Of a stretch of DNA of 28,132 nt, positions 22,796-28,132 are shown one piece after another. A program made the translations under genes and the position numbers. Position 1 is the first letter of the stretch. Every line of letters begins with the position of its first letter. The stretch comes from a virus. The stretch spans positions 1 through 28,132 of IMG/VR virus record IMGVR_UViG_3300005613_000333; one strand, written 5' to 3'. Under the pieces are notes generated by a model. It saw only the letters and a list, made by a program, of their open reading frames with translations. It ran no database searches and was not told the origin of the DNA.

Positions 22796-23848
22796 ATGCC
22801 ATTAATGAAATGTAGAAAAGATAATAAACCAGGATTTAAATGGGGTCCTGAAGGCAAATGTTATACTTATGATCCAAAGTCACAGATATCAAAAGATAAT
22901 GCTAGAAATAAAGCATTAAAACAAGGTAAAGCAATAGAAATATCAAAGGGTGTTTTTGAGACATCTAAGATTAGTTTTGACTTTGATGGTGTACTTACTA
23001 CTAAAAGAGGTAAAGAGCTTGCCTTACGTAAAATAATGGATGGATATCAGGTTTATATAATATCAGCCAGACATAATAATTATGATATTTTACCAATAGC
23101 TAAAGATTTGGGTATTTTGGAGAGCAGAGTTTATGTTACAGGTTCCAATGAAGCTAAAATAAAAAAGATTTTAGAACTTAATATCGATACACATTATGAT
23201 AATAATCTTAATGTTATTGATCAATTAGATTCTGTTGGGTATAAATTTGAATCTTATAATGATTACCCTAAAGCAGCATCAGAGAATGCTTGTAGAGCTA
23301 TTAAATGGGCTGAAGAAAATGGATGGGGTGATTGTGGTGAAGCTACAGGTAAACGTAGAGCATCACAATTATGTAAAAGAGAAAATATTAGTAGAGATAC
23401 AATAGCAAGAATGGCCTCATTTAAACGTCATCAACAACATAAAGAAGTTAAATACGATGAAGGTTGTGGTGGATTAATGTGGGACGCTTGGGGTGGAGAT
23501 GAAGGTATTGAATGGGCCATCCGTAAATTAAAACAAATAGATAAAAATAATTTTGAATTTAGAAAATGGCGCAGTACTCCAACCTCATCTAATGTTAATA
23601 AAATAATGTATAACGATGAAAGTGAGGAGATGTTTATTCAATTCAAAGATAAATCTATTTATACCTATTATAACGTATCTTTTGATTTATTCTTAAATGT
23701 CTCTGGTGGTAAAGCAACTTGTATTACATCAGGTGAAAATAGATATGGTGAATGGTATATAGGTAAAACACCTTCAGTTGGTGCCTCTGTACATAAATAC
23801 TTGGTTAAGGCAGGAATAAGATATGCTAAGGGTGGGACCCTAAGATAA
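22796..23848 (+). CDS. Four-part fusion with HAD-like phosphatase and KTSC domains
   Basis: A 350-residue protein assembled from recognisable pieces. At 1-50, MPLMKCRKDNKPGFKWGPEG and then KCYTYDPKSQ plus a helix is a short Cys/Trp module common in phage head genes. At about 58-150 there is a HAD-like hydrolase: SFDFDGVL with Asp62/Asp64, IISAR with Ser90, Lys121 and THYDNN. At about 155-248, YPKAASENACRAIKWAEENG, then GKRRASQLCKREN, then GGLMWDAWGGDEGIEWAIRK forms the small domain often seen at the front of capsid maturation proteins. At about 257-345 there is a KTSC-type domain (SSNVNKIMYNDESEEMFIQF, then YTYYNVSFDLFLNVSG). The HAD acids look intact, so nucleotide or polynucleotide phosphatase activity is possible. 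Placement after portal and connector suggests a minor virion or DNA-end processing role. Confidence 0.72.
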   Translation: MPLMKCRKDNKPGFKWGPEGKCYTYDPKSQISKDNARNKALKQGKAIEISKGVFETSKISFDFDGVLTTKRGKELALRKIMDGYQVYIISARHNNYDILPIAKDLGILESRVYVTGSNEAKIKKILELNIDTHYDNNLNVIDQLDSVGYKFESYNDYPKAASENACRAIKWAEENGWGDCGEATGKRRASQLCKRENISRDTIARMASFKRHQQHKEVKYDEGCGGLMWDAWGGDEGIEWAIRKLKQIDKNNFEFRKWRSTPTSSNVNKIMYNDESEEMFIQFKDKSIYTYYNVSFDLFLNVSGGKATCITSGENRYGEWYIGKTPSVGASVHKYLVKAGIRYAKGGTLR

Positions 23849-23873
23849 TAATAAAAATTAAAATAAAAAAAAA

Positions 23874-24263
23874 ATGTTAAATTACAAATCAAAATTAGAA
23901 TACATTAATAACTGTTTGGAGTTATTGACTAATGATATAAAATATATTGTATCAGATTCTAGAATATTAGAGTATAAAGATTCTTCATTAAAACCGTATT
24001 GGTATTTTGAAGTAATAAATAAAGAAATGGTTAAATATGATGCTTATATGACTAAAACTACAGCAGGTAAATCATCACTTAAATTACCATCAGCTATTAA
24101 TAAAGGCAGATTAAACTCTAATTTATTCTTATTATCAATCACTAAGAATACTATTTGGAAAGAATTAATATTCGGTACAATAGAAAATTTTAAATCTAAA
24201 TTGGTACCATTATTAAGAGATCCTAATGATAGAGGTGATGCTGGAGATATCAAGCGTAAATAA
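23874..24263 (+). CDS. Hypothetical protein after the fusion gene
   Basis: A 129-residue protein with an N-terminal helix (KLEYINNCLELLTNDIKYIV), then aromatic strands (LKPYWYFEVINKEMVKYDAY). The basic second half (FKSKLVPLLRDPNDRGDAGD, then IKRK) is presumably exposed. It starts after a long A-rich leader and closes the portal unit. No family is recognised; size and position suit a minor head or neck protein. Confidence 0.65.
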   Translation: MLNYKSKLEYINNCLELLTNDIKYIVSDSRILEYKDSSLKPYWYFEVINKEMVKYDAYMTKTTAGKSSLKLPSAINKGRLNSNLFLLSITKNTIWKELIFGTIENFKSKLVPLLRDPNDRGDAGDIKRK

Positions 24264-24265
24264 TT

Positions 24266-24291
24266 AAACAAAATAAATAATAAAATATTAA
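24266..24291 (+). promoter_or_regulatory. Class 1 promoter-like element, one mismatch, before the fibre unit
   Basis: AAACA (24266-24270), 14 bases, ATATTAA (24285-24291) in place of ATATTTA; ATG after 11 bases. The preserved spacing supports it. Confidence 0.45.
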
Positions 24292-24302
24292 AATAAAAGA
24301 AT

Positions 24303-24482
24303 ATGGCTTTATCACAACATTTAAAGGAGTTTTTTGAGAAGATTAGTGTTGATACTAATGGTAATATCAATATTGTTATTGTACCAAAAGTTAATCCAGT
24401 TCAAAAAGGTGTTAGTGAATATAACACAATAAAACAAGTAGAATTAACACCTGAAGGTTATTTAAAGGTGTATGAAGCATAA
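24303..24482 (+). CDS. 59-residue protein with fibre-type N-terminal motif
   Basis: ATG 24303 to TAA 24480, starting MALSQHLKEFFEKISVDTNG and continuing NINIVIVPKVNPV. The FFEKISVDTNGNI part matches DFFKLVNVDANGNI at the start of the next gene and DFFKKICLDDNG at 2975. The remainder (about 30 residues) is short and beta-prone. It starts with an A-rich leader and is followed 18 bases later by the YadA-like fibre. It may be a capping or adaptor form of the shared docking motif, or a fibre gene reduced to its base. Conserved composition and the motif make it a real gene despite its size. Confidence 0.72.
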   Translation: MALSQHLKEFFEKISVDTNGNINIVIVPKVNPVQKGVSEYNTIKQVELTPEGYLKVYEA

Positions 24483-24500
24483 AATAAAAAATTAAATAAA

Positions 24501-25694
24501 ATGAGTTCAAACGTAAATAATCAATTCGATTTCTTCAAACTAGTTAATGTTGATGCTAATGGTAATATTGGTGTTAATATAATTGGTGGAGGTACAGGTA
24601 GTACAGGAACAGATTTATTTGAAGTAAGTACTGGTTCAGAAAGTATTGTAAGTATAAATACAGTTAATCCCAATTCAGCTTCAGGTGATAGAGCCTTTGT
24701 TGGTGGTGGTCAATTTAGTCAGGCTAATGGTAAAGATTCAGCTGTTATTGCTGGTAATAAAAACTTAGCTGGAACTTTAGAATCAGTTGTTGTTGGTGGT
24801 AAATCTAATAATATTGGTGGTTCATCACCAGATGTATTTATTGGAGGTGGTACTAGAAATGTTGTTAATGTTACTAGTACATATGGTAAGACTGGATCAC
24901 CTACTTTTGGTCACTTTGTTATTGGTGGTGATTATAATCAAATATTAGGTTCAACTCTTGGTAATGAATATACAATGAGAAGTGGTATTGTTGGTGGTAC
25001 TAACAATATATTAAGGGGTAGAGATACAGTAGCTATTAATAGTTCCAATCTTAATATGTATACTTCTAATTCTAATACTTTTATTAATGGTTTAAGTGAT
25101 TATAGTATTGGTTGTAATTATACAACATTAATAAATACAAAAGGAACCAATATAAATGGTGTTACTTCTTCATTAGTTAGTGGTAACTTAAATCAAGTTA
25201 CATCAGGACAACATCATAACATACTTGGATATCGTAATAGTGTTCAAAATTTTAACTATAATACTAATGTATTATCTAATTATGGTAATATAACAACAAA
25301 TAAATCTACTTACGCTTATACATATAACTATAATAACACACTTATAGGTGGATTAAAAAATAGAATGTATTGGAATATTCAGTATGATTATGGTTATTCT
25401 TATAACAATAATAATGCTATTTTAGGTGGTTATAGAAATACTATAAGAAATAATACTCAATATGGTTCTTATTCACATATTAATAATGTAATCATAGGTG
25501 GTCAAAATAATAATATAACCACTACAGATGTCGCAGTAAAAAATACTGTTATTATTGGTGGTGAGAGTATTACAGCAACACAATCAGATACTGTATACTT
25601 ACCAAAGTTAATAATGACTAATGTACCAACAGCATCATCTGGCTTAACAACTGGTTCAGTATGGAGTGATGGTGGAACCCTAAAAATAGTTTAA
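24501..25694 (+). CDS. YadA-like trimeric tail fibre
   Basis: A 397-residue fibre. Residues 1-27 carry the shared docking motif (NNQFDFFKLVNVDANGNIGV). From about 70 to 365 come repeated units ending in V/I-x-G-G or similar: FVGGGQFSQANGKD, VIAGNKNLAGTL, VVVGGKSNNIGG, FIGGGTRNVV, VIGGDYNQILGS, IVGGTNNILRG, LIGGLKNRMY, ILGGYRNTIR, VIIGGQNNNI and VIIGGESITA. Their spacing resembles the turns of the left-handed parallel beta-roll in YadA-type adhesin heads. The C-terminus (ASSGLTTGSVWSDGGTLKIV) is a short cap seen in phage fibres. Trimeric, receptor-facing structure is inferred. Asn/Tyr-rich irregular turns at about 240-340 may be the variable surface. Confidence 0.78.
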   Translation: MSSNVNNQFDFFKLVNVDANGNIGVNIIGGGTGSTGTDLFEVSTGSESIVSINTVNPNSASGDRAFVGGGQFSQANGKDSAVIAGNKNLAGTLESVVVGGKSNNIGGSSPDVFIGGGTRNVVNVTSTYGKTGSPTFGHFVIGGDYNQILGSTLGNEYTMRSGIVGGTNNILRGRDTVAINSSNLNMYTSNSNTFINGLSDYSIGCNYTTLINTKGTNINGVTSSLVSGNLNQVTSGQHHNILGYRNSVQNFNYNTNVLSNYGNITTNKSTYAYTYNYNNTLIGGLKNRMYWNIQYDYGYSYNNNNAILGGYRNTIRNNTQYGSYSHINNVIIGGQNNNITTTDVAVKNTVIIGGESITATQSDTVYLPKLIMTNVPTASSGLTTGSVWSDGGTLKIV

Positions 25695-25706
25695 TAAATA
25701 AAGAAA

Positions 25707-25925
25707 ATGGAAAATTTATATAATTTTAGAGCATATGGTAAGGAAATAGAGTTAAATGACGGTTCAACTGTTATTCTTTTCGCTATTAATAAAATAGAAA
25801 ATTCACAAAAGATTATGGCTAGAATAGCTAATCAAGGTATTGAATTATGGAGTGGAGCTGATTACACAACACACCTTGAAGATAGTGAAGAAGATCTAAT
25901 AAATAGATTTATAGCTGTTATGTAA
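25707..25925 (+). CDS. Hypothetical 72-residue protein after the fibre
   Basis: Starts MENLYNFRAYGKEIELNDGS and continues TVILFAINKI; a small beta-then-helix protein ending LEDSEEDLINRFIAVM. It follows the fibre by 12 bases and is the last gene before a terminator. A fibre assembly chaperone would fit its size and place, but nothing in the sequence proves it. Confidence 0.65.
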   Translation: MENLYNFRAYGKEIELNDGSTVILFAINKIENSQKIMARIANQGIELWSGADYTTHLEDSEEDLINRFIAVM

Positions 25926-25945
25926 TTATCATAAAAGATTATTAA

Positions 25946-25975
25946 AAGGGGAATCTAAACAGTTTCCCCTTTTTT
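25946..25975 (+). terminator. Terminator of the fibre unit, overlapping the next promoter
   Basis: Stem 25946-25953 with 25964-25971 (AAGGGGAA/TTCCCCTT), then T to 25975. The loop contains the AAACA box of the next class 1 element, and the T-tract touches its ATATTTA. Confidence 0.85.
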
Positions 25976-25982
25976 ATATTTA
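25957..25982 (+). promoter_or_regulatory. Class 1 promoter-like element before the sulfotransferase
   Basis: AAACA (25957-25961), 14 bases, ATATTTA (25976-25982); ATG after 14 bases. The element sits on the terminator hairpin of the previous unit. Confidence 0.62.
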
Positions 25983-25996
25983 ATTAAAACGAAATT

Positions 25997-26809
25997 ATGG
26001 TGAATAAAATATTCTTTCAAAGCTCTTTGCCTAGAGCTGGTTCTACTTTATTACAACAAATTATGGGTCAAAACCCTGATTTTTATGTAACACCAACATC
26101 AGGTCTAGTAGAATTACTAACAATAACCAAACAAGTTTATACACAATCTGATTCTATTAGGGCACAAGATCCAAAAACAATGGAATTAGCATATAAATCT
26201 TTTTTAAAAAATGCTATGTTTGGTTATTTTAATGGTATTACAGATAAGCCTTATGTCTTAGATAAGAATAGAGGTTGGATTAGCAATAAAAGATTCTTAA
26301 ATCAATTCTATCCCAACCCAAAAATAGTTTATATGGTAAGAGATATTAGAGCTATTTATACTAGTCTAGAAAAAGCTTTTAGAAAAAACCCACTTAAGTT
26401 TACAGATGTAAATAATATGGTATTAGAACAAAGAATTAATCATTGGATTACTAATTCTTTTGTTGCTGGAACATTGGAGAGACTAAAAGAAGGCTTTAAT
26501 GATCAATCAGTACAAAATGTTTTCTTTATTAAATATGAAGAATTTGTTAAAGACCCAAAACCAATAATGGAAAATCTATACCAATATTTGGAGTTACCTT
26601 ACTTTGAACATAATTTTGATAATATAGAACAAATAACAGAAGAAAATGATATTATCCACGGCATATATGGTGATCATAAAATTAAAAATAAATTAATGCC
26701 AGTTAATCCTGATTGGGAAGATATTATTGGCAAAGAAATATCTGATCAGATTTGGGATCATTATTTTTGGTTTAATAGAATATTTGGGTATGAAAAAAAC
26801 GCTAATTAA
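25997..26809 (+). CDS. Sulfotransferase
   Basis: A 270-residue enzyme of the PAPS-dependent sulfotransferase family. The N-terminal 5'-phosphosulfate loop is SLPRAGSTLLQQIM (10-23), matching the 'lpRSGSTll' form. The 3'-phosphate-binding segment is IVYMVRDIRAIYTSLEKAF (110-128, with Arg115 and Ser123). The C-terminal half, NVFFIKYEEFVKDPKPIMEN, then LYQYLELPYFEHNFDNI, is the common 'v.Yedlv.dp...l..i..fLgl' block. It would move sulfate from PAPS to a hydroxyl or amine on a carbohydrate or protein. It has its own class 1 promoter directly after the fibre unit, so sulfation of fibre, capsid or host surface glycans are all possible. Substrate unknown. Confidence 0.85.
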   Translation: MVNKIFFQSSLPRAGSTLLQQIMGQNPDFYVTPTSGLVELLTITKQVYTQSDSIRAQDPKTMELAYKSFLKNAMFGYFNGITDKPYVLDKNRGWISNKRFLNQFYPNPKIVYMVRDIRAIYTSLEKAFRKNPLKFTDVNNMVLEQRINHWITNSFVAGTLERLKEGFNDQSVQNVFFIKYEEFVKDPKPIMENLYQYLELPYFEHNFDNIEQITEENDIIHGIYGDHKIKNKLMPVNPDWEDIIGKEISDQIWDHYFWFNRIFGYEKNAN

Positions 26810-27164
26810 ACAAATTGAAGGCAAAGGTCTTGCTGTTATCGCTGATGAAGATATTAAAAAAGGTGATATAATTGAGGAGACATTACTTTTAATGTTGCCT
26901 AAAGATATTTCACACCATTTTGGTAACTATGTATTTATATACCCAAAAGATATTGCCACAGCAAAAGAAATTAATTATTGTTTACCATTGGGTAATGGAA
27001 TAATTTATAATCATTCTGATGATAATAATTGTATGTGGTTTGATTGGGAAGATAATGGCATACCAATGTTTAGATTTATTGCTCAAAGAGATATTAAAAG
27101 AGGTGAAGAAATCTGTACATATTATGGTCAGAATTGGTGGAATGATAAAAATAATAAGCAATAA
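26790..27164 (+). CDS. SET-domain protein, putative lysine methyltransferase
   Basis: A 124-residue protein with compact SET-domain motifs: GKGLAVIADEDIKKGDIIEE (11-30), the cofactor-binding NHS at 74-76 within YNHSDDNNC, and FIAQRDIKRGEEICTYYGQN (96-115) with the tyrosine pair at the active site. SET enzymes methylate protein lysines using S-adenosylmethionine. The ATG at 26790 is chosen over an in-frame ATG at 26727 because the SET signature begins close to it and overlap with the sulfotransferase is only 20 bases. It is co-transcribed with the sulfotransferase, and both may modify virion or host proteins. The pre-/post-SET cysteine clusters of eukaryotic enzymes are absent, as in most bacterial and viral SET proteins. 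Confidence 0.8.
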   Translation: MKKTLIKQIEGKGLAVIADEDIKKGDIIEETLLLMLPKDISHHFGNYVFIYPKDIATAKEINYCLPLGNGIIYNHSDDNNCMWFDWEDNGIPMFRFIAQRDIKRGEEICTYYGQNWWNDKNNKQ

Positions 27165-27254
27165 GAATATGGATAAAAAGACTAAAAGAAGACAAGACTC
27201 TTTATAATACTGATAAATTACAAAGACTAAATGGTTTTTTAATGAAATAAGAAA

Positions 27255-27293
27255 CCCCTCAGATGGGATGTAACTGAGGGGCTTCACTTTTTT
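27255..27293. terminator. Strong, probably bidirectional terminator between converging units
   Basis: 8-bp stem 27255-27262 with 27274-27281 (CCCCTCAG/CTGAGGGG), 11-base loop, then CTTCAC and six T on the plus strand. On the minus strand the same stem is followed by TTTCTTATTT. It separates the SET gene from the minus-strand cluster. Confidence 0.85.
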
Positions 27294-27348
27294 ATACTCA
27301 ATGTCAATACAAGTATAAAGTTAACAATAAGATTCTTTTTTGTAAATA

Positions 27349-27609
27349 TTAATTACAATATCTTTCTTTATCTTTTTTTCTTTCATTATAATTGAACTCT
27401 GCTTGTTCCCAATCATCAGCTGTTACTTGGCTTGGGTTATTATAAAGTTCATATGTTGCTTGTGTTAAACGATCTTCAGCTTCCACAAGTCTTTGTTCAG
27501 CCAATTTACAATCTTGTTTGTTACAAGAGAATAACATTAATAAGATTAATACTAATGATGCTGTCCACGATAGATATGCTACCATATCTTTAATTTTAAT
27601 TGTTCTCAT
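27349..27609 (-). CDS. Small putative lipoprotein
   Basis: An 86-residue minus-strand protein. After a basic start (MRTIKIKDM) comes a hydrophobic run YLSWTASLVLILLMLFSC, with Cys29 in a lipobox-like LFSC, so signal peptidase II processing is plausible. The mature part is short, helical and charged (KLAEQRLVEAEDRLTQATYE), ending near KERYCN. An outer-membrane lipoprotein with a coiled coil is the shape of an outer-membrane spanin subunit, but no matching inner-membrane spanin is seen and the gene is not beside the holin. Superinfection exclusion is another option. Overlaps the upstream gene by 14 bases. Confidence 0.7.
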   Translation of the reverse strand: MRTIKIKDMVAYLSWTASLVLILLMLFSCNKQDCKLAEQRLVEAEDRLTQATYELYNNPSQVTADDWEQAEFNYNERKKDKERYCN

Positions 27610-27802
27610 ATAATTCTATTAATTTGGTTAAGCTTATAACTTCATTTAAATTATGCTTTATTTGAGTTGATAAGCAGTTATAAGTAATATTATGAAAAAT
27701 TCCTTGAAAGGTCAAATCATAATAACTGATATTGCCTTCTTTATTAATCATTTTTTCAATGTGATTTAATTCCATTTGTAATTCTTCAATAATTTCCATC
27801 AT
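27596..27802 (-). CDS. Hypothetical helical protein of the minus-strand cluster
   Basis: A 68-residue protein (MMEIIEELQMELNHIEKMIN onward; the second ATG, 27799, is an equal candidate). Amphipathic helices flank a short central part, ISYYDLTFQGIFHNITYN. A class 2 element lies 31 bases before the start, leaving a longer leader than at other phage genes. It is first in a two-gene minus-strand unit with the lipoprotein. No family is recognised. Confidence 0.68.
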   Translation of the reverse strand: MMEIIEELQMELNHIEKMINKEGNISYYDLTFQGIFHNITYNCLSTQIKHNLNEVISLTKLIELYENN

Positions 27803-27833
27803 TTTAGTTTCTTTTAGTATTGTTATCTATATA

Positions 27834-27856
27834 TAAATATGCCCTTATTTAGCAAA
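27834..27856 (-). promoter_or_regulatory. Class 2 promoter-like element for the 27802 unit
   Basis: On the minus strand, TTTG (27856-27853), 12 bases, ATATTTA (27840-27834). It lies on the 34-bp repeat and overlaps the 3' end of the junction-spanning gene. Confidence 0.5.
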
Positions 27857-27877
27857 GCGCCAATTATTTTTAAATTT
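27844..27877. repeat. 34-bp direct repeat, copy B
   Basis: Second copy of the 34-bp repeat. On the minus strand it encodes the final residues (FKNNWRFAK) and stop of the junction-spanning gene. It also supplies the TTTG box of the class 2 element for the 68-residue gene starting at 27802. Confidence 0.9.
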
Positions 27878-28132
27878 TTTTTGAATATTGAAGTTGTAAG
27901 ATTTCATTAAATGATCCATAAGATTATTAATCTTATATGAATCCATTACCATAGTACCATCATAAAATTGATATCCTTCATTTGTAATTCTAAGATCTAA
28001 AGTATAACTATCAATTAATTTAAGATTAAATAATTCATCTAATATTACATTACACCATACATTGGATTTAAATTGAATTATTAAAACAATTCTATCATTG
28101 AAATCATATGAACGAATATATTGAATTCCATA
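27845..28132 (-). CDS. Junction-spanning hypothetical protein, C-terminal part
   Basis: This is the 3' part of the 112-residue minus-strand gene whose start is at base 174. The stop is the reverse complement of 27845-27847, and bases 28010-28132 duplicate codons also present at 1-123. The last codons (FKNNWRFAK, stop) lie inside a 34-bp sequence repeated upstream of this same gene. That sequence also contains the promoter-like element of the next minus-strand gene. The 3' end therefore serves both as coding sequence and as control region. The function is unknown. Confidence 0.75.
   Translation of the reverse strand, partial: YGIQYIRSYDFNDRIVLIIQFKSNVWCNVILDELFNLKLIDSYTLDLRITNEGYQFYDGTMVMDSYKINNLMDHLMKSYNFNIQKKFKNNWRFAK
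28010..28132. repeat. Terminal overlap, right copy (circular join)
   Basis: Exact copy of bases 1-123. Base 28010 corresponds to base 1. Removing one copy gives a circular or circularly permuted genome of 28,009 bp. Confidence 0.93.

Noticed and set aside
24501-25694. Bacterial YadA-type autotransporter
   Set aside because: There is no signal peptide and no C-terminal membrane anchor. The N-terminal docking motif and the setting among virion genes make it a phage fibre that shares the head fold.
27169-27207. 12-codon frame MDKKTKRRQDSL after the SET gene
   Set aside because: Too short to judge, has no coupling overlap and no promoter element; it lies just before the terminator.
28010-28132. 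Physical direct terminal repeat of a linear genome
   Set aside because: An exact 123-bp overlap with a reading frame passing through it is typical of assembly of a circular or permuted genome. No phage-end features or nearby nuclease site support a packaged terminal repeat, although read data would be needed to exclude it.
1-28132. CRISPR array, insertion sequence or anti-defence cassette
   Set aside because: No regularly spaced repeats, transposase or terminal inverted repeats were seen. The only notable repeats are the circular overlap, the 34-bp pair and the promoter motifs.

Overview
The window is a complete, circular genome of a tailed double-stranded DNA phage, read through its own join. 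Bases 28010-28132 repeat bases 1-123 exactly, so the unit genome is 28,009 bp, and one minus-strand gene (1-174 continued at 27845-28132) is cut by the arbitrary ends. The sequence is strongly AT-rich. Genes are tightly packed, often with ATGA or TAATG overlaps, and have almost no Shine-Dalgarno sites but A-rich leaders. Several virion proteins are of types I associate with phages of Bacteroidota (Flavobacteria-like hosts). The host assignment is an inference; no host-derived gene is present.

Layout. (1) About 27349-650 (through the join) and 647-2884 form a small-gene, probably early region. Three minus-strand genes of unknown role (one a putative lipoprotein) are followed by a divergent 470-bp gap holding a likely structured minus-strand RNA. 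A plus-strand run then encodes two sigma-factor-like proteins, a PD-(D/E)XK-like nuclease, a 26-residue hydrophobic micropeptide and a helical protein, ending at a terminator. (2) 2975-5606: a protein with a fibre-type N-terminus, a three-CxxC zinc protein, and the small and large terminase subunits. (3) 5650-10303: a tail assembly chaperone with a likely programmed -1 frameshift, tail completion proteins and a large tail protein. (4) 10385-17098: a 1282-residue tail-tip/fibre protein, an HExxH protein and the tape measure. (5) 17128-20600: XkdF-like prohead protease, holin, scaffold-like protein, major capsid and probable tail tube. (6) 20720-25925: portal, head-tail connector, an unusual HAD plus KTSC fusion, and a YadA-like fibre. 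(7) 25997-27164: a sulfotransferase and a SET-domain protein.

How it works together. Two promoter-like signals can be read by eye. Class 1 is AAACA, exactly 14 bases, then ATATTTA. It precedes eight genes that open virion-gene units, plus a ninth with one mismatch. Class 2 is TTTG, exactly 12 bases, then ATATTTA. It precedes the early nuclease/sigma operon, two minus-strand genes and the structured RNA. The simplest reading is an early-to-late switch in which one or both sigma-like proteins redirect RNA polymerase to class 1 sites. The genome has no recognisable polymerase, primase, helicase, integrase or endolysin, so it must rely heavily on its host (or a helper) for replication, or use genes I cannot recognise.
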